From NCBI GenBank assembly GCA_020086605.1, contig JACBWW010000048.1:1719680-1783679 (forward strand): 64,000 nucleotides of DNA, read 5' to 3'. Shown piece after piece: positions 60,691 to 64,000 of this stretch. Numbering within the stretch: position 1 is the first letter of the stretch; the number at the start of each line of letters is the position of its first letter. Source of the stretch: Lanius collurio. Taxonomy: Eukaryota > Chordata > Aves > Passeriformes > Laniidae. A program made the translations under genes and the position numbers. The notes beneath the pieces were generated by a model that was not told the origin of the DNA, did not search any database, and saw only the letters and a list, made by a program, of their open reading frames with translations.

Positions 60691-62625
60691 TCTTTACATG
60701 CATAACATCAGATGTCTTAGCACTCAGATATTTTATGACAAGTCCTGGACTCCAACCTCAACACTGTGTCTGCTTATTAGCTAGAGAGCAGGAGAGAATG
60801 GAAAGCTCAAGGAGCCTCACATGGACCTGGTGGGAGATATCAAGTAGGTCAGTTGGGCTATTTCACTGCTTTTCTTTGTGTTCTATAAAAGATAGTATAT
60901 GTGGTAGATTAAAAGACCATACTTATTATAAATTTGCACTTGTGATTGTAAAAAACCTTAGAATTACGTCATGAAATGAACAAAGAAAGTGCTTACAGAG
61001 AAAAAATATTTTGGAGCATTAAAACCCTAAACAGAAGTTTATTCTTTTTTAACATATATTTAATTTCAATGTTTACTAAAACAGATGAAAAAAATCTATG
61101 TCAAAAATTCAACACCTTTCTCGTCTGGGCAATTCCTCACGATTCTTTGCAAATACTGAGAAGGAAAAAAACCCAACCAAAACCAATAGTGAAAAGATTC
61201 ATTACAAGGAATACAACTAGCTAAAATTAATATATCAAATAGGAGAAGTATTATAAAGCTGCCCCAGTCACGTACCACATCCACAGAGTTTCAGGATTTG
61301 TTACAGACCATAAAGAAACAAACCAGATGCTGAGGATAGGATACAGCACCTGGTTATGAGTAGATATTGTGGTTCTAAATTCTGTATGGTGTCTCTTTGC
61401 CTTCATCTGCCAGGCCTGGAGGGCAGAGTGTCCTGTAGATGCTGGGTCATGTCTACCTGCCTTCACAGGTGTCTCACACATGTGCCCGTCAGGCCCCTGA
61501 TGGCAGTAGATGCCCACGTTTAGGTGATTATAGTGTTTCTCATCATCAGATCTAGGTTATATAATTATAGAGACATGATAGGATGAATTCCAGGTCTGAA
61601 CTATTGGGAAGTGGTTCAGGGACCTAAAGGTAGGTGTGTCCTGCAATCTGAAATCCCACAGGTTATCTAAGACATGACAGAGAAAGCCCAGAAAACCTGC
61701 AGCTGTCTCCCTGACAGGACTCCCTTGAACATCTCAAAGCATAAGACACCAAAGTTACTGAACCCTTCTAACCTGGAAAAAAGTTGATAATGAATCCTTT
61801 TTCTGTGCAAAATCTTGTGGAGAAAGTCTAGCTTCTGCTACATGGTCAAGTAAAAATTAATATAATTCTGCTGCTTATGATTTTTTTTTCTCCTTTTTGG
61901 ATTATTTTTTATTTTATAAATTTTATCTAAGTTAGAAATGTCAGACAAAATAAGAAAAGTGTAGTAGTATTTTCCTATACAGCATCATGGAAGATACAGA
62001 AAAGAGAAAACATTACCATAGAAGGCAGAACAGCTTGTTCTCGCATGTAACATTCAGGGAATAACAAAAAGCCAAGTAATGGGATATAGAAAAATTATTC
62101 CCTTTTTTGTAAAATAACTAATAATGTATGGAGAAAAGTATGTTCAGATTCACTGTGAGACAGTCAAAATCAAGCAGCAAAACAAAGATAATGTCCCTCT
62201 TGGAGCCTGAAAGGGAAATTAGTTGTTTATATCACTAATTTGTACAGTGTCTATCACCATTGCCACTAGGTGTTCTAATTACAGAAAAGTAATGATGCAA
62301 AAGTTGCTAAGCAAATGTTAAACACAACTAGTGCATACTCTGTAAGCCCTAAGGGGCTGTTAGATTTAAGTACTGGAAGACAGAAAGAGAAATTAACTCT
62401 TCAGAAAGGAAGGAAAATCTGGGGAGACAGAGCTTTGCTCCAGAGCACAGTGTACAAATTAGGGATGCAATCCTTAATATGAGGCCTACCTAGCAGGTCC
62501 AGGGATCTATGCTATTATTTATANTGACACAGAATGTGCTAAGTGTGGGAAAAATATGCTGATAAGTGCATAAAATAGATTTTTCTTCTTCATTCTTTCT
62601 TTCTTGCTCTTTGTTTTTTTCTTTC
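60691..62625. other. Unique noncoding DNA up to the assembly gap
   Basis: No gene recognised. A single unknown base lies at 62524. The last 45 bases before the gap (62581-62625) are almost pure pyrimidine on the plus strand. Confidence 0.5.
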
Positions 62626-62959
62626 NNNNNNNNNNNNNNNNNNNNNNNNNNNNNNNNNNNNNNNNNNNNNNNNNNNNNNNNNNNNNNNNNNNNNNNNNNN
62701 NNNNNNNNNNNNNNNNNNNNNNNNNNNNNNNNNNNNNNNNNNNNNNNNNNNNNNNNNNNNNNNNNNNNNNNNNNNNNNNNNNNNNNNNNNNNNNNNNNNN
62801 NNNNNNNNNNNNNNNNNNNNNNNNNNNNNNNNNNNNNNNNNNNNNNNNNNNNNNNNNNNNNNNNNNNNNNNNNNNNNNNNNNNNNNNNNNNNNNNNNNNN
62901 NNNNNNNNNNNNNNNNNNNNNNNNNNNNNNNNNNNNNNNNNNNNNNNNNNNNNNNNNNN
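62626..62959. other. Assembly gap (334 N)
   Basis: Unknown bases. The left flank is a CTTT-rich pyrimidine tract, so the gap probably hides a simple repeat that stopped assembly. Open frames spanning it are artefacts of translating N. Confidence 0.98.
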
Positions 62960-64000
62960 TAGGGGAGGTATCTTAACTATTTCTAGATGGTGGCATGTTC
63001 ATGCTGCATTTAAAGAGCTAAAAGAATTCCTTTTTTCTCTGTTTACTTTGTGACAGCCTTCTCAAAGTAATCACACTACTCTGAGGCTGGGATCTGACTA
63101 CTGCATGCAGAGTATCCCTCTTTTGTTTTACCAGGTGAACTCAAGGAGTTTCAAGTGTCTTTGTTTCTTCATTTTGAGAACCTGCAACCAGAGAAAATAC
63201 AGGCCAGTGGTATTTCAAATCCCAGGTGTGGTTTGCTTCATATTCATAAGCAAGCAGTGAGATGTAAGAGGTGAAAGAGGCAAATTAAAGCAACAAAACA
63301 AACTACTTTCATGGTTAGCTTGACTAGACCACCCTGGTACAGGTAAAATAAAAGGCTTTCATTTGCACCATCAGAGATGTTTCAGTGTTACCTTTGCATT
63401 ATTCCAAAAGACTCAGAGCCCTTGAATTATGCCTCATGGTATTCCTCAGATCTCTCTAGTATCTTCAACAGGAAATGTTCCTCCATTTGTGGTTTCTATT
63501 TTTTTTCTTTCTCAAAAGCTGCCACAACTTGCATGTCTTAACTAATCTCCAGTTTAACTATCTCTATAGAATTATTCCTTCTATCTTTGAGCTTTCTTGT
63601 TTCTCTGGGCTTGTTTCTGGGGTTTGTGTGGGTTTTTGGGGATGCTTTTTAGGGATCATTAAAGTTTCTGAAAAGTTAGACCTGTAAGATGCATCTGCCC
63701 TGTTACTAGAGAGAAGCCATGTGTATGACTTTGACACACCACTTTCCCTGTACAAGAGGCTTCAGGTGTCTCTGAGCCAGCCCAGGTCACTGTGCTTTCA
63801 GGAAGTGGAATTTGGCTTTGTTTAACCCATTAGAGCACACCTTGCACTTGGGTCAGCCACCTTCATCTGTCCCACCAGCAAAAGCTGGTGACATGACAGG
63901 CAGCCCTCCTTCAGGCTCCTTTGAGGGGGTCTGATGCTGCTAAAAGAAACATGGGATGGAAGGCAAGGTTCTTGCAAAGGAAGTGCCATGCTGTGGGAGG
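62960..64000. other. Unique noncoding DNA
   Basis: Nothing recognised. The region at 63590-63660 is rich in T and G (ggggtttgtgtgggttttt), giving low-complexity frames on both strands. Confidence 0.5.

Noticed and set aside
62566..63053. Open frames of 136 and 149 codons
   Set aside because: They cross the 334-base N gap, so most residues are unknown.
1..64000. CRISPR arrays, operons, riboswitches, tRNA or rRNA genes, or a bacterial-type system
   Set aside because: The DNA is vertebrate (CR1, MIR, avian LTRs). I saw no regularly spaced repeat array and no tRNA or rRNA sequence, and the open-frame pattern is that of noncoding DNA.

Overview
This window looks like intergenic or deep-intronic DNA from a bird, probably a songbird. 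The best evidence is the repeat content. Several CR1 LINE 3' ends carry the avian terminal sequence (variants of catagaatcatagaatgg). There are three very old MIR-type SINEs of the kind amniotes share, one eroded CR1/L3-clade reverse transcriptase, and at least five LTR fragments of types I associate with bird endogenous retroviruses. CR1 plus avian-type LTRs supports 'bird'; 'songbird' is inference from the LTR types and is not proven. The background is AT-rich with few CpGs, and there is no CpG island.

I could not identify any protein-coding gene. The open frames are short (none above about 220 codons) and most fall in repeats, in GC-richer patches or in random AT-rich sequence. A few spots could be exons and are listed at low confidence. 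They are a TATA box followed by a perfect splice donor (5936-6076, +), an open frame behind a good splice acceptor (22685-23005, -), and two open stretches I cannot place (11493-11826 and 35390-35629, -).

Layout. 1-6600: unique AT-rich DNA with one possible ancient repeat (505-640), a MIR copy near 3.5 kb and the promoter-like segment near 6.0 kb. 6.63-7.57 kb: an LTR fragment with an internal minisatellite and a G-rich strand. 7.6-18.8 kb: unique DNA with a MIR, a paired E-box and a CR1 stub. 18.8-22.0 kb: a repeat cluster (solo LTR, CR1, second LTR, GC-rich unidentified block). 22-32 kb: mostly unique, with the possible exon, a CR1 tip and a possible LTR. 32.17-34.5 kb: an LTR cluster, including one LTR inserted inside another with a 6-base target duplication. 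34.5-47 kb: unique DNA, an A-rich simple repeat, and the longest CR1 copy (41.84-42.77 kb). 47-50 kb: an assembly duplication around a single N, the old CR1/L3 relic, an inverted repeat and an (AT)29 microsatellite. 50-64 kb: unique DNA, one CR1, one MIR and a 334-base gap.

I did not find a novel biological system. The most checkable observations are the nested LTR, the N-flanked 57-base duplication (very likely an assembly error), the promoter/donor pair, the acceptor-preceded open frame and two perfect palindromes. Repeat names come from pattern recognition without a database search.
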